Source: Sneathiella sp. | GTDB taxonomy: Bacteria; Pseudomonadota; Alphaproteobacteria; Sneathiellales; Sneathiellaceae | NCBI GenBank assembly: GCA_016765515.1 | Contig: JAESPT010000125.1 | Location: 1 to 8,955, forward strand | Direction of reading: 5' to 3' | Length of the DNA: 8,955 bases | Part shown: piece by piece, positions 1-5,929 of the stretch | Position numbering within the stretch: the first letter of the stretch is position 1 | Layout: every line of letters starts with the position of its first letter | Position numbers and translations under genes: made by a program | Notes under the pieces: generated by a model | Databases searched by the model: none | What the model was told of the DNA's origin: nothing | The model's input: only the letters and a program-made list of their open reading frames with translations

Positions 1-366
1 ATGTGGCATTATGCAATCGCTCGGATGGTGGCTGCCGCGCGGGCAAATGGCCTTCGGGCGATTGATGGTCCATTCGGTGATTTCTCGGACCCGGATGGGT
101 ATATTGCTCATGGTAACCGGGCTGCGATCCTCGGCTGCGAAGGTAAATGGGCTATTCATCCAAGCCAAATACCGCTCGCCAATGAAATCTTTACGCCGGC
201 AGAAAAAGAAATTGCTAAAGCCCGCCGGATTCTTGAGGCAATGGAAAAAGCACAAGCAGAAGGGTCTGGCGCCGTGGCGCTGGACGGCGGATTGATTGAC
301 ATTGCGTCTATTAAACAGGCTGAAGCCTTAGTGCATCAGGCCGATATTATTGCGTCTCGCAAATAA
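1..366 (+). CDS. HpcH/HpaI aldolase / citrate lyase family protein, malyl-CoA lyase-like (3' part)
   Basis: This is the C-terminal 121 residues of a CoA-ester lyase of the CitE/malyl-CoA lyase type. The window begins in frame inside the gene, so the first ATG is probably internal and the true start lies upstream; full-length relatives are about 300-320 residues. Recognisable blocks are IDGPFGDFSDPDGY (about residues 21-34), LGCEGKWAIHPSQI (44-57), the helix EIFTPAEKEIAKARRILEAM and the C-terminal cap with ALDGGLIDIASIKQAE (93-108). In this family the cap and the GKWAIHPSQ loop help form the CoA-ester site. Known members cleave or form L-malyl-CoA, beta-methylmalyl-CoA or citramalyl-CoA, or act as (3S)-malyl-CoA thioesterases. 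The catalytic N-terminal barrel is outside the window, so substrate cannot be assigned. Family confidence is high, exact activity low. Confidence 0.85.
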   Translation: MWHYAIARMVAAARANGLRAIDGPFGDFSDPDGYIAHGNRAAILGCEGKWAIHPSQIPLANEIFTPAEKEIAKARRILEAMEKAQAEGSGAVALDGGLIDIASIKQAEALVHQADIIASRK

Positions 367-416
367 AAAACTGAAGCCCTGATTTCTATCTCAGGAATAT
401 TTCTTATGGCTAGGTT

Positions 417-443
417 GGAACGGTTCATTGACGGAACCGTTCC
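417..443 (+). terminator. perfect 9-bp hairpin after the lyase gene, terminator-like but without a T tract
   Basis: GGAACGGTT (417-425) and AACCGTTCC (435-443) pair perfectly across a 9-base loop, 51 bases after the lyase stop and 51 bases before accA. A usable run of T is missing; only CCAATTTATT follows. It could be a weak or Rho-assisted terminator, a 3'-end stabilising stem, or a DNA-level operator for accA. Only the inverted repeat is directly seen. Confidence 0.4.
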
Positions 444-493
444 GCCAATTTATTAATCGGCACTAACGCAGTGTTGTGAATTAGAGTTTGAAC

Positions 494-1453
494 ATGAATA
501 ATTTTCTTGATTTTGAAAAACCAATTGCTGACCTGGAAGGAAAGATCCGCGATCTTGAAAGCCTGGATAACGGGAGTGATCTCGAAATCAACGAAGACGT
601 TGCCAAGCTCAGGCAGAAGGCCCGTCAACTTCTGAAAAATACCTATAATAAATTGTCACCGTGGCAAAAGACGCAAGTGGCACGCCATGTGGATCGTCCA
701 AAATTTCGGGATATTACACGTCAATTGATTGAAGATTTTACGCCCTTGGCCGGTGATCGTGGATTTGCAGAAGATCATGCAATTATTGGCGGTTTAGGAC
801 GGTTTCGCGGTCAGACCGTTATGGTTATCGGGACCGAAAAAGGGTATGATCTTGAAACTCGCCTGCATCATAATTTTGGTATGGCCCGGCCCGAAGGGTA
901 TCGGAAAGCGCAACGCTTAATGACGATGGCCGATCAGTTTGGCGTTCCCGTTCTAACCTTTGTCGACACTTCTGGAGCCTATCCTGGAATAGGCGCTGAA
1001 GAACGCGGACAGGCTGAGGCTATAGCCAGGTCCATTCAGGTGAGTTTGGATCTTCGCGTCCCGGTAATCGCTTCCATCGTTGGTGAAGGCGGCTCCGGCG
1101 GTGCGGTTGCTCTGGCGACAGCGAATAAAGTTATTATGTTCGAAAATGCTGTTTATGCGGTTATTTCACCCGAGGGCTGCGCTGCTATTCTTTGGAAAAC
1201 CAGAGAAAAAGCAAAGGATGCGGCAACGGCAATGAAAGTGACTGCTCAGGATTTGCTGAGGTTAAAAGTTATTGATCGCATTGTTGACGAACCACTTGGG
1301 GGTGCTCAGAGGGATATTACGGCAGCCATAACATCGTTAGGGGATGCTGTTGAGCAGGAATTAATCAAGTTGCAGAAAAAAGAGCCTGGTGAACTACGCG
1401 AAGAACGTCGGCGTAAGTTTTTGGCGATTGGGCGTGTTGACGGATCAGCCTAG
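494..1453 (+). CDS. accA: acetyl-CoA carboxylase carboxyltransferase subunit alpha
   Basis: AccA pairs with AccD to form the carboxyltransferase that moves the carboxyl group from carboxybiotin-BCCP to acetyl-CoA, giving malonyl-CoA for fatty acid synthesis; it is cytosolic. The ATG at 494 gives 319 residues, the usual length, with the characteristic opening NNFLDFEKPIADLE. An in-frame TTG two codons upstream is a poorer start. The ribosome site is weak (AGAG at 483-486, 7 bases before ATG). Family blocks seen: coiled N-terminal helices (about 1-55), PEGYRKAQRLM (133-143), DTSGAYPGIGAEERGQ (158-173), the oxyanion-type GEGGSGGA (197-204), VISPEGCAAILWK (223-235) and IVDEPLGGAQRD (263-274). The gene stands alone, followed at once by a strong terminator. 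Nothing is missing or disrupted. Confidence 0.97.
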   Translation: MNNFLDFEKPIADLEGKIRDLESLDNGSDLEINEDVAKLRQKARQLLKNTYNKLSPWQKTQVARHVDRPKFRDITRQLIEDFTPLAGDRGFAEDHAIIGGLGRFRGQTVMVIGTEKGYDLETRLHHNFGMARPEGYRKAQRLMTMADQFGVPVLTFVDTSGAYPGIGAEERGQAEAIARSIQVSLDLRVPVIASIVGEGGSGGAVALATANKVIMFENAVYAVISPEGCAAILWKTREKAKDAATAMKVTAQDLLRLKVIDRIVDEPLGGAQRDITAAITSLGDAVEQELIKLQKKEPGELREERRRKFLAIGRVDGSA

Positions 1454-1476
1454 GCTGAATTCAGTCAAAAAATTTG

Positions 1477-1509
1477 AAGGGGAGGCGCAAGAAATCGCGC
1501 CTCCTTTTT
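1477..1509 (+). terminator. Rho-independent terminator of accA, shared with the convergent SDR gene
   Basis: GGAGGCGC (1481-1488) pairs perfectly with GCGCCTCC (1497-1504) around an 8-base loop, and TTTTT follows at 1505-1509. The stem can extend by AAGG/TTTT to 12 pairs. On the opposite strand the same stem is followed a few bases later by a T-rich run (complement of the A run near 1466-1472), so it may also end the minus-strand SDR transcript, whose stop lies at 1510. Confidence 0.88.
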
Positions 1510-2349
1510 CTATAGATGGGCTTTAAAGGCTGCGCCAAGTTGTGCCACGGATGCTTGATGGGCGGTCCAGTGGCGCCCGCCAATCATACCGCCGTCAATA
1601 ACCAGATCTGCGGCATTAATAAAAGAAGAATCATCTGAGCCAAGGAAAACGGCGGCTTTCGCTATGTCTTCAGGCATCCCTGCCCTTGGGATAGGTTGGG
1701 CACGGCCAAGAATATTAGCGGCGATATCAGCAGTGTCATCTGCAGCCTGACCTGTTAGTCCGAGGGCTTTCCCAAAGATACCCGTTGCCGTTGCTCCTGG
1801 AGATATGGAATTAACTCGTATATTGGATTCGCCTAATTCCATGGCGGCACTTCGGGTGAGCTGAAGTACCGCTGCCTTGGCGCTGCTATAGATCATTGAC
1901 GTTGAATATCCAGCCAAGTGACCGGCAATACTCCCATTATTTATGATGCTACCACTTTTTTTCTTTTTCATATGGGGGGCTACATGTTTTATGCCGAGCA
2001 TAACGCCGCCAAAAAGAACCCCGACAGCTTGCATCGCTTTTTCATAATCGACGCTTTCGATGCTGCCCACTGGAGCAGGGCCCCCAGCATTATTAAAAAG
2101 AATGTCAATCTTGCCAAATCTATCAGCCGTACCGTCAATCAAATCTTTTACGTCTTGTTCAATTGAAACGTCCGATTTTTGAAAATAGACGTTCTCTCCA
2201 AGGCGCTGCTGAATGTCAGAACCCTCTGCCTCCCGGCGGCCTGAGAAAACAACAATCGCCCCTTCTTTTTGAAAAATCTCCACAGTTTTTAAGCCAATGC
2301 CACTTGTTCCTCCGGTAATTATTGCGACCTTTCCGTCCAACTTACCCAT
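1510..2349 (-). CDS. SDR family NAD(P)-dependent oxidoreductase
   Basis: A classical short-chain dehydrogenase/reductase of 279 residues, catalysing NAD(P)-linked oxidation of an alcohol or reduction of a carbonyl; the substrate cannot be told. Seen in order: nucleotide-binding TGGTSGIG (12-19), a basic turn SGRRE (36-40) after the second beta strand that usually favours NADP(H), SDV (59-61) at the adenine pocket, NNAG (86-89), catalytic Ser140 in NNGS, and the Tyr154-x3-Lys158 pair in YSSAK. SPGATATG (183-190) and the closing DGGMIGG (252-258) are also typical. A tail of about 20 residues follows the usual end. The ATG at 2349 is chosen because AGGA lies 7 bases upstream and the protein then starts MGKLDGKVAIITGG; a longer in-frame reading to 2439 adds 30 non-family residues. 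It is divergent from the EAL gene and convergent with accA, so probably monocistronic. Confidence 0.93.
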   Translation of the reverse strand: MGKLDGKVAIITGGTSGIGLKTVEIFQKEGAIVVFSGRREAEGSDIQQRLGENVYFQKSDVSIEQDVKDLIDGTADRFGKIDILFNNAGGPAPVGSIESVDYEKAMQAVGVLFGGVMLGIKHVAPHMKKKKSGSIINNGSIAGHLAGYSTSMIYSSAKAAVLQLTRSAAMELGESNIRVNSISPGATATGIFGKALGLTGQAADDTADIAANILGRAQPIPRAGMPEDIAKAAVFLGSDDSSFINAADLVIDGGMIGGRHWTAHQASVAQLGAAFKAHL

Positions 2350-2356
2350 CGTTTTT

Positions 2357-2360
2357 TCCT
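2357..2360 (-). promoter_or_regulatory. ribosome binding site fixing the SDR start
   Basis: On the minus strand AAAAAAGGAAAAAACG precedes ATG 2349. The AGGA core is 7 bases from the ATG, which argues for this start over the in-frame ATG at 2439. Confidence 0.7.
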
Positions 2361-2506
2361 TTTTTGTTCGAAGATTCTGCCGATACTCTAGTCGAAAAAT
2401 AGATAAAGGGAGAAAAGGAAAGTTTTCTGCGGGGAGCAAATTATTCGCTAAGCCATAGGACTAATAGTTTTCTGTGCAAAGTTGTAAACAATTATACTAA
2501 GGTGAT

Positions 2507-3754
2507 ATGGCTAGACGTCACGAGGGGATTAGTAACGTGCTTTATCATATAGTGATTATCGCAGCTTATACATTGACAGCTGTCGTTGTTAGTCGCCAAG
2601 TTCCATCCTATTTTCCAGAATTGGAGCCAACGACCGGGTATTGGCTCGGAGGAGCCTTGTTTCTAACGTGTGCTCTGCTCCATGAATTTATTATGCGACG
2701 TGTCGAGCGGGCAAATCTGCAAAAAGAAATCAAATTGATGCGCCGTGATCTCGCAGATGCGGAAATCGGATTGGAACGATTTGAAAATATTCTGGGTGGC
2801 CTCGCAGGAGACGGGGCTGATATGGACAGTTTTGCAACAGAAATGCAAATGTTGCGAAAGCTTCTCAATCAGCTAACGAATGAAGTTAAGAAGGAAAAGA
2901 AAACCACTCAAATTCCACAAGGAAATCCATCCGAAATTGAGAGCGTTAAAGCGTCTCGACCACCATTGATTGCTGAACGAGAGGATCTACCGGAAGAAAA
3001 AGGGCGGAGTAAAGACGAGATCCTGGAGATGGTTCGTGAAGGTTTGCAGGAGAATCGGGTTGACCTGTATTTGCAACCGGTGGTTCGGCTCCCTCAACGG
3101 CGGGCAGTGTTTTATGAAGCGTTTTCCCGTATTCGCGGACCTCAAGGTGAAATTATTACTCCGGGCCAGTATTTAGCCATTGCAGAAGAAGCAGGTTTGA
3201 TTGGGACAGTCGATAATTTGCTGCTTATTCGGTGTGTGCAGCTTATTCGGCGTATCAGGAAACGAAAAAATGAAATCGGATTTTTCGTCAATGTGTCTGC
3301 TCGTACACTGCGAGACAGCTCCTTTTTCCATCAATTCGTAGAATTTTTAGACCGCAATAGCGATTTGAATAAAAGTCTTATACTTGAGTTCTCGCAAGAG
3401 GACATAGACGCGGCAACAGAACCTGTGAAAGAAGGGCTTAAGATGCTTGCGGATATGGGATTCGCATTTTCAATGGACCGGGTCACACGCCTGGATATTG
3501 ATTTTCAGAAACTGGGACAAGATAATTTCAGATATCTTAAAGTTGCAGCTTCAGACCTTCTTCCAGGGGGGGCTGGATTACCAATGAACATTCATCCAAA
3601 TGATCTGCAAGAAGCGTTGGCCCGAGCTGAAATAGAACTGATCGCCAGTATGGTTGAAGATGAAGATACCGTGATTGGGCTTCTGGATGTGGAGATTGGA
3701 TACGGTCAGGGCTATCTTTTTGGCGTTCCCAAACCTCCGACAACTGCCAAATAG
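2507..3754 (+). CDS. membrane-anchored degenerate EAL-domain protein, TipF-like (putative c-di-GMP receptor)
   Basis: A 415-residue protein. It has a short basic N-terminus, two hydrophobic helices (about 10-30 and 44-63), a charged coiled-coil stretch (about 64-132), a linker rich in Glu, Lys and Pro (about 133-165), and an EAL-type domain (about 168-411). The positive-inside pattern puts both ends in the cytoplasm. In the EAL domain the signature is EAF (204-206), with N262, E294, K345 and GQGYLFG (400-406) kept. The double-Asp DDFG motif reads MDRV (323-326), the KID site reads KVA, and the AEGVE-type Glu is Ser381. With part of the metal site gone, phosphodiesterase activity is unlikely. 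This build (two membrane spans, coiled coil, degenerate EAL) matches Caulobacter TipF, a c-di-GMP receptor for polar flagellum assembly; orthology is inferred. AAGGTG at 2499-2504 is a good ribosome site. A less specific EAL signalling role is the alternative. Confidence 0.85.
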   Translation: MARRHEGISNVLYHIVIIAAYTLTAVVVSRQVPSYFPELEPTTGYWLGGALFLTCALLHEFIMRRVERANLQKEIKLMRRDLADAEIGLERFENILGGLAGDGADMDSFATEMQMLRKLLNQLTNEVKKEKKTTQIPQGNPSEIESVKASRPPLIAEREDLPEEKGRSKDEILEMVREGLQENRVDLYLQPVVRLPQRRAVFYEAFSRIRGPQGEIITPGQYLAIAEEAGLIGTVDNLLLIRCVQLIRRIRKRKNEIGFFVNVSARTLRDSSFFHQFVEFLDRNSDLNKSLILEFSQEDIDAATEPVKEGLKMLADMGFAFSMDRVTRLDIDFQKLGQDNFRYLKVAASDLLPGGAGLPMNIHPNDLQEALARAEIELIASMVEDEDTVIGLLDVEIGYGQGYLFGVPKPPTTAK

Positions 3755-3770
3755 ACAATTTAACAATTGT
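3755..3770 (+). repeat. short AT-rich inverted repeat just after the EAL gene
   Basis: ACAATT (3755-3760) and AATTGT (3765-3770) pair around TAAC, immediately after the stop codon. The stem is too AT-rich to be a convincing terminator and no T tract follows. Confidence 0.3.
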
Positions 3771-3796
3771 TCACCCGCTAATTTCGCAATCTTTGT

Positions 3797-3823
3797 TTGA
3801 CCTCTTTCAGTCATAGCGTTAAT
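3797..3823 (+). promoter_or_regulatory. possible promoter for the HAD gene
   Basis: TTGACC (3797-3802) matches a -35 element at five of six bases. The best -10 candidate is GTTAAT (3818-3823) at a short 15-base spacing. The -35 is good and the -10 poor, so this is a weak prediction. It lies 39 bases before the HAD start codon. Confidence 0.25.
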
Positions 3824-3849
3824 TCTGTCCGCCTTCCTGATTGATAGAT

Positions 3850-3856
3850 GGTGGAG
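3850..3856 (+). promoter_or_regulatory. ribosome binding site fixing the HAD start
   Basis: GGTGGAG ends 5 bases before ATG 3862. This favours that start over the in-frame TTG at 3841, which would lie upstream of the ribosome site. Confidence 0.7.
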
Positions 3857-3861
3857 TTGGT

Positions 3862-4737
3862 ATGTCCTTTGAAATTGTTCCTGGCTTGGCGTCTTACGCT
3901 GAAAATTATGATGCCTTTATTCTGGATTTATGGGGCGTTGTTCATGACGGAACAAAACCTTATCCCGGTGCACTGGACTGTATGGCCAAATTAAGAGAAG
4001 GCGGTCGCCCTCTTTTACTTTTGTCAAATGCGCCGCGGACAAGTGACTTCGTTACAGAGTTTCTCGAAAGTATCGGTGTGCCTGCATCCTCTTATGACCA
4101 TATCTTGACCTCTGGGGATATGACCCGCCACGTCCTTAAAGAGAAACGCCATGACTTTCTAAAAGCCAGTGATCGGAAATTCTATCAGATAGGGGCCGAA
4201 AAGGACCGGGGAGTCGATGATGGGCTTGATTATCAACGTGTTCAGGATTTGAAAGATGCTCATTTCATCATTTGTACAGGGCTTGCCAATGATGATGAGG
4301 AGACACCGGAGGAATACCGTGAGCTTCTTGTTGACGCTGCGGCAAAAAAACTTCCAATGTTATGCGCGAATCCTGACTTAACCGTTATGAAGGGACCGAA
4401 CCTACTCTATTGTGCGGGCGCTTTGGCTGCTGTCTATGAAGAGCTGGGGGGCTCTGTTGAGTTGTTTGGGAAACCCTATCCGTGGGCTTATAAGCTGGCG
4501 ATGGAAAAACTGGGGAATTATGAGCCGTCTCGTATTCTGGCTGTTGGTGATAGTATGCGGACCGACATTAAAGGCGCGACTGGAATGGGCATGGATAATG
4601 TTCTGGTCAGTGGCGGTATTCATGCTGACGAATGGGGATTGGCTGCAGGTGAAATCCCAAAAGTGGAACAAGTCGCAGCTTTGTCAGAGCTTCATGGCTT
4701 TAGTCCGACCTTCGTTGTGGGGCATATGACTTGGTAA
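3862..4737 (+). CDS. HAD-IIA superfamily hydrolase, TIGR01459 type
   Basis: A 291-residue haloacid-dehalogenase-fold protein with the NagD-like (IIA) layout: core, large cap inserted between motifs II and III, core. Motif I is FILDLWGVVHDG (19-30) with nucleophile Asp22; the position two residues on, normally the general acid Asp, is Trp24. As I recall this DxWGVxHxG form is typical of the TIGR01459 subfamily, so it is a family trait and not a mutation. Motif II is LLSNAPRT (53-60), motif III GKPYPWAYK (203-211, Lys204), motif IV AVGDSMRTDIKGA (227-239, Asp230 and Asp235). It probably hydrolyses a small phosphate ester in the cytosol; the substrate is unknown. In many alphaproteobacteria this family sits next to ribF, and here ribF lies about 1.8 kb downstream with cheYZ and maoC between. 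A flavin or nucleotide phosphate substrate is therefore possible but unproven. Confidence 0.9.
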   Translation: MSFEIVPGLASYAENYDAFILDLWGVVHDGTKPYPGALDCMAKLREGGRPLLLLSNAPRTSDFVTEFLESIGVPASSYDHILTSGDMTRHVLKEKRHDFLKASDRKFYQIGAEKDRGVDDGLDYQRVQDLKDAHFIICTGLANDDEETPEEYRELLVDAAAKKLPMLCANPDLTVMKGPNLLYCAGALAAVYEELGGSVELFGKPYPWAYKLAMEKLGNYEPSRILAVGDSMRTDIKGATGMGMDNVLVSGGIHADEWGLAAGEIPKVEQVAALSELHGFSPTFVVGHMTW

Positions 4738-4741
4738 TAGA

Positions 4742-4776
4742 AAAGCCGCCCATCTCGGGGCGGCTTTCTAATTTTT
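4742..4776 (+). terminator. strong bidirectional Rho-independent terminator
   Basis: AAAGCCGCCC (4742-4751) and GGGCGGCTTT (4758-4767) form a perfect 10-bp stem with a 6-base loop, followed by CTAATTTTT. On the minus strand the stem is followed by TCTATTA after its own T run. It lies between the HAD stop (4737) and the CheZ stop (4775), so it can end both convergent transcripts. Confidence 0.9.
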
Positions 4777-5431
4777 AACTGAATAAAGCATCGATGTCAT
4801 CTTGATCGATACTGCCGTCTTTATTCAAGTCGGCTTCAGTCTTTTTCTTTGCTGCTTTATCTTTTTTGTCAGGAGAGGCTTCTTCCTCAGAAGCGGTGTT
4901 TCCTGAAATATCATTTTCAGCAAACATGTCATCGACAAAATTCTGATCAATCCCTTCCCCCTCAAGAGCGGGACCATTTAATAGTCCTGCTTCGCTATCC
5001 TCATCCTCCGGCGTACCCTGGGACTGAGCGTCTTTCTCGTGCCCCCAAGCTTTCGTCAGTTTTTCAAGATAGTTCTCGATATATTCAAGGGTCGAGACGA
5101 CTTTACTTATTCTTTGCCCGGTAATGTCCTGAAAAGAACAGGCTTTAAATATTTCCATGCAGGCATCATTAACCACATCCGGTTCTGTTACTCTTGCGGA
5201 CATAATTCTTTCAGCAGCAGACATAATCTGATCTGTTGCTGATTCAGTGGCCATAACAATGGCGTCGAGTTCTTTTCCTGCGCGAGGGATCTTGTCTTTC
5301 TTCAGATCATCAGGTCGTATTTGAGAAATCTCAGAACGAGCAGAGACAATAAAATTTACGAGATCATGACAATCCTTATGAAGGGATGCAATCTCAGATC
5401 GAAGAGATGTGACTTCACCTTGGCTCGTCAT
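4775..5431 (-). CDS. cheZ: CheZ-type protein phosphatase (CheY-P phosphatase) with an acidic C-terminal docking tail
   Basis: A 218-residue, mostly helical protein. Residues about 1-128 form long amphipathic helices ending in CSFQDITGQRISKV (98-111). This matches the CheZ active-site helix (FQDLTGQ in E. coli), so Asp102 and Gln106 correspond to E. coli Asp143 and Gln147, which bind Mg and place the attacking water. Residues about 131-200 are a disordered-looking Glu/Asp/Lys-rich linker. The protein ends GSIDQDDIDALFS, like the CheY-binding C-terminus of CheZ and the N-terminal CheY-binding peptide of FliM (SQxEIDALL). A related block, IDQNFVDDMFA, lies at 161-171. The last stretch also fits an EF-hand/dockerin calcium loop (201-212). 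The ATG overlaps the cheY TAA by one base (TAATG) with only a weak GGGCG upstream, so translation is probably coupled to cheY. Cytosolic; the likely partner is the CheY encoded just upstream. Confidence 0.88.
   Translation of the reverse strand: MTSQGEVTSLRSEIASLHKDCHDLVNFIVSARSEISQIRPDDLKKDKIPRAGKELDAIVMATESATDQIMSAAERIMSARVTEPDVVNDACMEIFKACSFQDITGQRISKVVSTLEYIENYLEKLTKAWGHEKDAQSQGTPEDEDSEAGLLNGPALEGEGIDQNFVDDMFAENDISGNTASEEEASPDKKDKAAKKKTEADLNKDGSIDQDDIDALFS
4778..4810 (-). other. C-terminal CheY-docking motif (FliM/CheZ-like), residues 208-218 of the CheZ protein
   Basis: IDQDDIDALFS at the extreme C-terminus resembles the CheY-P binding peptides of FliM (SQxEIDALL) and of E. coli CheZ (QVDDLLDSLGF). 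It sits at the end of a flexible acidic linker, as expected of a tethered docking helix. Confidence 0.6.
4796..4831 (-). other. EF-hand/dockerin-like calcium loop, residues 201-212 of the CheZ protein
   Basis: DLNKDGSIDQDD places oxygen ligands at loop positions 1 (D201), 3 (N203), 5 (D205), 9 (D209) and 12 (D212), with Gly at 6 and Ile at 8. This is the DxNxDGxIxxxD pattern of dockerin and bacterial EF-hand loops. It is a single loop without an obvious partner and may be fortuitous in an acidic tail. Confidence 0.45.
4919..4951 (-). repeat. second docking-like copy, residues 161-171 of the CheZ protein
   Basis: IDQNFVDDMFA matches the C-terminal IDQDDIDALFS as IDQxx(V/I)Dx(M/L)F(A/S), 47 residues earlier. 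It may be a second CheY-binding site or an internal duplication. Confidence 0.45.
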
Positions 5432-5817
5432 TAAAAATCGCCCAATACCGCCGACATTTTGGTTTTCAATGTCGCCGCATTGAAAGGTTTGACAATATAA
5501 TTGTTAACACCAGCTTTTTTGGCGGCAATAACGTTGTCAGTTTTAGATTCCGCAGTGATCATGATGAACGGTGTTGCTTTTAACGATTCATCCGCACGAA
5601 CTTCTTGCAAAAGCTGGTACCCGGTCATTGGCTCCATATTCCAGTCGGAAATCACCAGGCCATATTGACGTGTCCGCATTTTCAGCAAGGCCGCAGAACC
5701 ATCTGCAGCTTCGTCAACATTGTCAAAACCGAGTTGTTTTAACAAGTTACGGATAATGCGCAACATGGTTTTATAATCATCAATGATCAGGATCGGCATG
5801 TTCATGTCGACAGCCAT
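5431..5817 (-). CDS. cheY: single-domain chemotaxis response regulator CheY
   Basis: A 128-residue stand-alone receiver domain with no output domain. When phosphorylated by CheA, CheY binds the flagellar switch protein FliM and changes rotation. All key residues are present: acidic pair Asp13-Asp14, phospho-acceptor Asp58 in VISDWNMEPMTG, switch Thr88 (MITAES), Tyr107 and Lys110 in NYIVKPF. The ATG at 5817 is chosen because AGAGGG lies 7 bases upstream and MAVDMNMPIL matches the usual N-terminus of alphaproteobacterial CheY; internal ATGs at codons 5 and 7 are less likely. The stop overlaps the cheZ start, so regulator and phosphatase are made together. No cheA, cheW, cheR, cheB or receptor gene is in the window. 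A divergent 275-base region separates it from maoC. Confidence 0.95.
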   Translation of the reverse strand: MAVDMNMPILIIDDYKTMLRIIRNLLKQLGFDNVDEAADGSAALLKMRTRQYGLVISDWNMEPMTGYQLLQEVRADESLKATPFIMITAESKTDNVIAAKKAGVNNYIVKPFNAATLKTKMSAVLGDF

Positions 5818-5914
5818 AGAAATACCCTCTTTAAATTATGTTCTTTTACTTAGGTCCTCAGAGAGCCGCCTTCCGGTGGCGCTCCATTCGTTTGGAAACA
5901 CTAAGCAGGGAACC

Positions 5915-5929
5915 TAAAAAAATGGTTAA
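5915..5929 (-). promoter_or_regulatory. CtrA-like binding site upstream of cheY
   Basis: The minus strand reads TTAACCATTTTTTTA. It fits TTAA-N7-TTAA with one mismatch in the second half, and the first half is extended to TTAACCAT, which I recall as a preferred CtrA half-site. It lies about 100 bases upstream of the cheY start. CtrA controls motility and chemotaxis genes in many alphaproteobacteria. The site sits in an AT-rich region where such matches can arise by chance. Confidence 0.35.

Noticed and set aside
1918..2166. Plus-strand ORF inside the SDR gene
   Set aside because: It is antisense to conserved SDR motifs, has no ribosome site and shows no protein-like pattern.
2350..2439. 30-residue N-terminal extension of the SDR
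   Set aside because: The extension has no SDR-like sequence, and a clear AGGA ribosome site supports the ATG at 2349.
2493..2498. TATACT as a -10 element for the EAL gene
   Set aside because: It is only 8 bases from the ATG, and the ribosome site AAGGTG (2499-2504) would then lie upstream of the transcript start. A good ribosome site and a promoter at this spot exclude each other.
3841..3861. Earlier TTG start for the HAD protein
   Set aside because: The ribosome site GGTGGAG lies downstream of this TTG and correctly upstream of ATG 3862.
4412..4729. 105-codon plus-strand ORF inside the HAD gene in another frame
   Set aside because: It lies wholly within HAD motifs III and IV in a shifted frame, with no family features; a coding shadow.
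5863..5884. Stem in the cheY leader as a terminator or riboswitch
   Set aside because: The stem is short and bulged with no T tract and no known motif; too weak to call separately.
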